6,189 nt of DNA, from NCBI GenBank assembly GCA_958477465.1, contig CAUEFX010000110.1:1-6189 (forward strand), in the 5' to 3' direction. This document shows, one piece after another, positions 5,437 through 6,189 of the stretch. The translations under genes were made by a program, and so were the position numbers. This stretch comes from an uncultured Bacteroides sp. GTDB lineage: Bacteria; Bacteroidota; Bacteroidia; Bacteroidales; Bacteroidaceae. The notes beneath the pieces are model-generated. The model made no database searches, was not told the DNA's origin, and saw only the letters and a list, made by a program, of their open reading frames with translations. How positions within the stretch are numbered: position 1 is the first letter of the stretch; each line of letters starts with the position of its first letter.

Positions 5437-6189
5437 CTACTTTTTTCTTCTCAGCACCATCGCTGTACGTGCCGGAATATAAAGTTTCAACCACTCTTTC
5501 TTTTCTTTCTCATACAGAGGATCCGATATGGTAAAATGAGTGATCGTGTCGTCTGTAAGTCCGTTGCCGCCATACAGGACATCGTCTGTGTTCAGGATAA
5601 CCTCATACGCCCCCGGTGCAACCAAGAATCCGTAATCCGTGAATGACTGTTTGGGGTTAAAATTGAACACAAAAATGAGGTCTTTGCGCTGATATACCAA
5701 TACCTGATCACCATCGTTGTGCCAAATTTCCTGTATCGGGGTAGCCTGAAAATCTTTCACCGTCTTGATAACTTTCAGCATACTTTCGTCAAAGTCCGCC
5801 AGATAGTGATAAATCAGATTCTTATTGTCTACCAGATCCCACTGACGGCGGGCGTATTTGCACGACCAGCCATTACCTTCGCGCGGGAAGTCGATCCATT
5901 CGGGATGCCCGAATTCATTTCCCATAAAGTTCAGATACCCGCCATTGATAGTGGTAGCGGTAAGCAGACGGATCATTTTGTGAAGAGCGACTCCGCGGTT
6001 TACCGTATAATTCTCATCTCCCTTCTGCATGTGCCAATACATATCGGCATCGATCAGACGGAAAATGATCGTTTTATCTCCCACCAATGCCTGGTCGTGA
6101 CTCTCCGCGTAGGAAATCGTTTTCTCATCCCGACGGCGGTTGGTTACTTCCCAGAACATGCTGGATGGTTTCCAGTCTTCATCGATCTT
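5437..6189 (-). CDS. glgB: 1,4-alpha-glucan branching enzyme, C-terminal part
   Basis: The 3' end of a gene that continues past the right edge; 250 C-terminal residues are visible. The enzyme cuts alpha-1,4 glucan chains and rejoins them as alpha-1,6 branches during glycogen synthesis in the cytoplasm. The fragment reads like the eukaryotic branching enzymes (GBE1/SBE, GH13 subfamily 8) rather than E. coli GlgB: TNRRRDEKTISYAESHDQA, ALHKMIRLLTATTINGGYL, NFMGNEFGHPEWIDFPREGN and KYARRQWDL. AESHDQ is conserved region IV of GH13, its Asp (fragment residue 32) being the transition-state stabiliser. The catalytic Asp and Glu lie upstream, outside the window. The last 100 or so residues form the C-terminal all-beta domain, ending in MVLRRKK. 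The open frame runs unbroken to base 6189, so the Met codon at 6157-6159 is internal and not the start. Confidence 0.93.
   Translation of the reverse strand, partial: KIDEDWKPSSMFWEVTNRRRDEKTISYAESHDQALVGDKTIIFRLIDADMYWHMQKGDENYTVNRGVALHKMIRLLTATTINGGYLNFMGNEFGHPEWIDFPREGNGWSCKYARRQWDLVDNKNLIYHYLADFDESMLKVIKTVKDFQATPIQEIWHNDGDQVLVYQRKDLIFVFNFNPKQSFTDYGFLVAPGAYEVILNTDDVLYGGNGLTDDTITHFTISDPLYEKEKKEWLKLYIPARTAMVLRRKK

Noticed and set aside
5308..5646. 112-codon plus-strand ORF after the TPR gene
   Set aside because: It starts inside the terminator hairpin and its second half is antisense to the branching enzyme; no motif is recognisable.

Overview
The window looks like chromosomal DNA from Bacteroides or a close relative in the Bacteroidota. 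Four things suggest this. One promoter fits the Bacteroides consensus exactly (TTTG, 20 bases, TAnnTTTG). Translation starts lack Shine-Dalgarno sequences. An exported TPR protein has Gln right after its predicted signal-peptide cleavage site. A branching enzyme is of the eukaryote-like type found in this phylum. The assignment is inferred from these features and the protein sequences, not from a database search.

Layout from left to right: (1) 1-150, short leader with no gene I can support. (2) 151-1461 (+), nhaA, a Na+/H+ antiporter. (3) 1462-1608, a convergent gap holding a composite stem-loop (probable terminator, possibly a mobile-element relic) and three exact-period 20-bp tandem repeats; the last repeat runs into the rmuC stop codon. 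(4) 3693-1609 (-), map followed 3 bp later by rmuC, almost certainly one transcript. (5) 3694-4515, a divergent gap of about 820 bp. It carries a map promoter with two adjacent palindromes, several hairpins, a tandem array of four 22-bp palindromic units, a doubtful 76-codon ORF, and a consensus promoter for the next gene. (6) 4516-5250 (+), an exported TPR-repeat protein followed by a strong hairpin terminator. (7) 5437 to the right edge (-), the C-terminal 250 residues of a glycogen branching enzyme.

The genes are mostly housekeeping and do not form one pathway: ion homeostasis (NhaA), N-terminal Met removal (Map), a DNA-recombination-limiting protein (RmuC), a periplasmic TPR protein of unknown partner, and glycogen synthesis (GlgB). 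I see no defence system, CRISPR array, phage gene or intact insertion sequence. The unexplained signals are non-coding: the 22-bp palindrome array at 4056-4143, the 20-bp tandem repeats at 1550-1609, and the paired palindromes at the map promoter.
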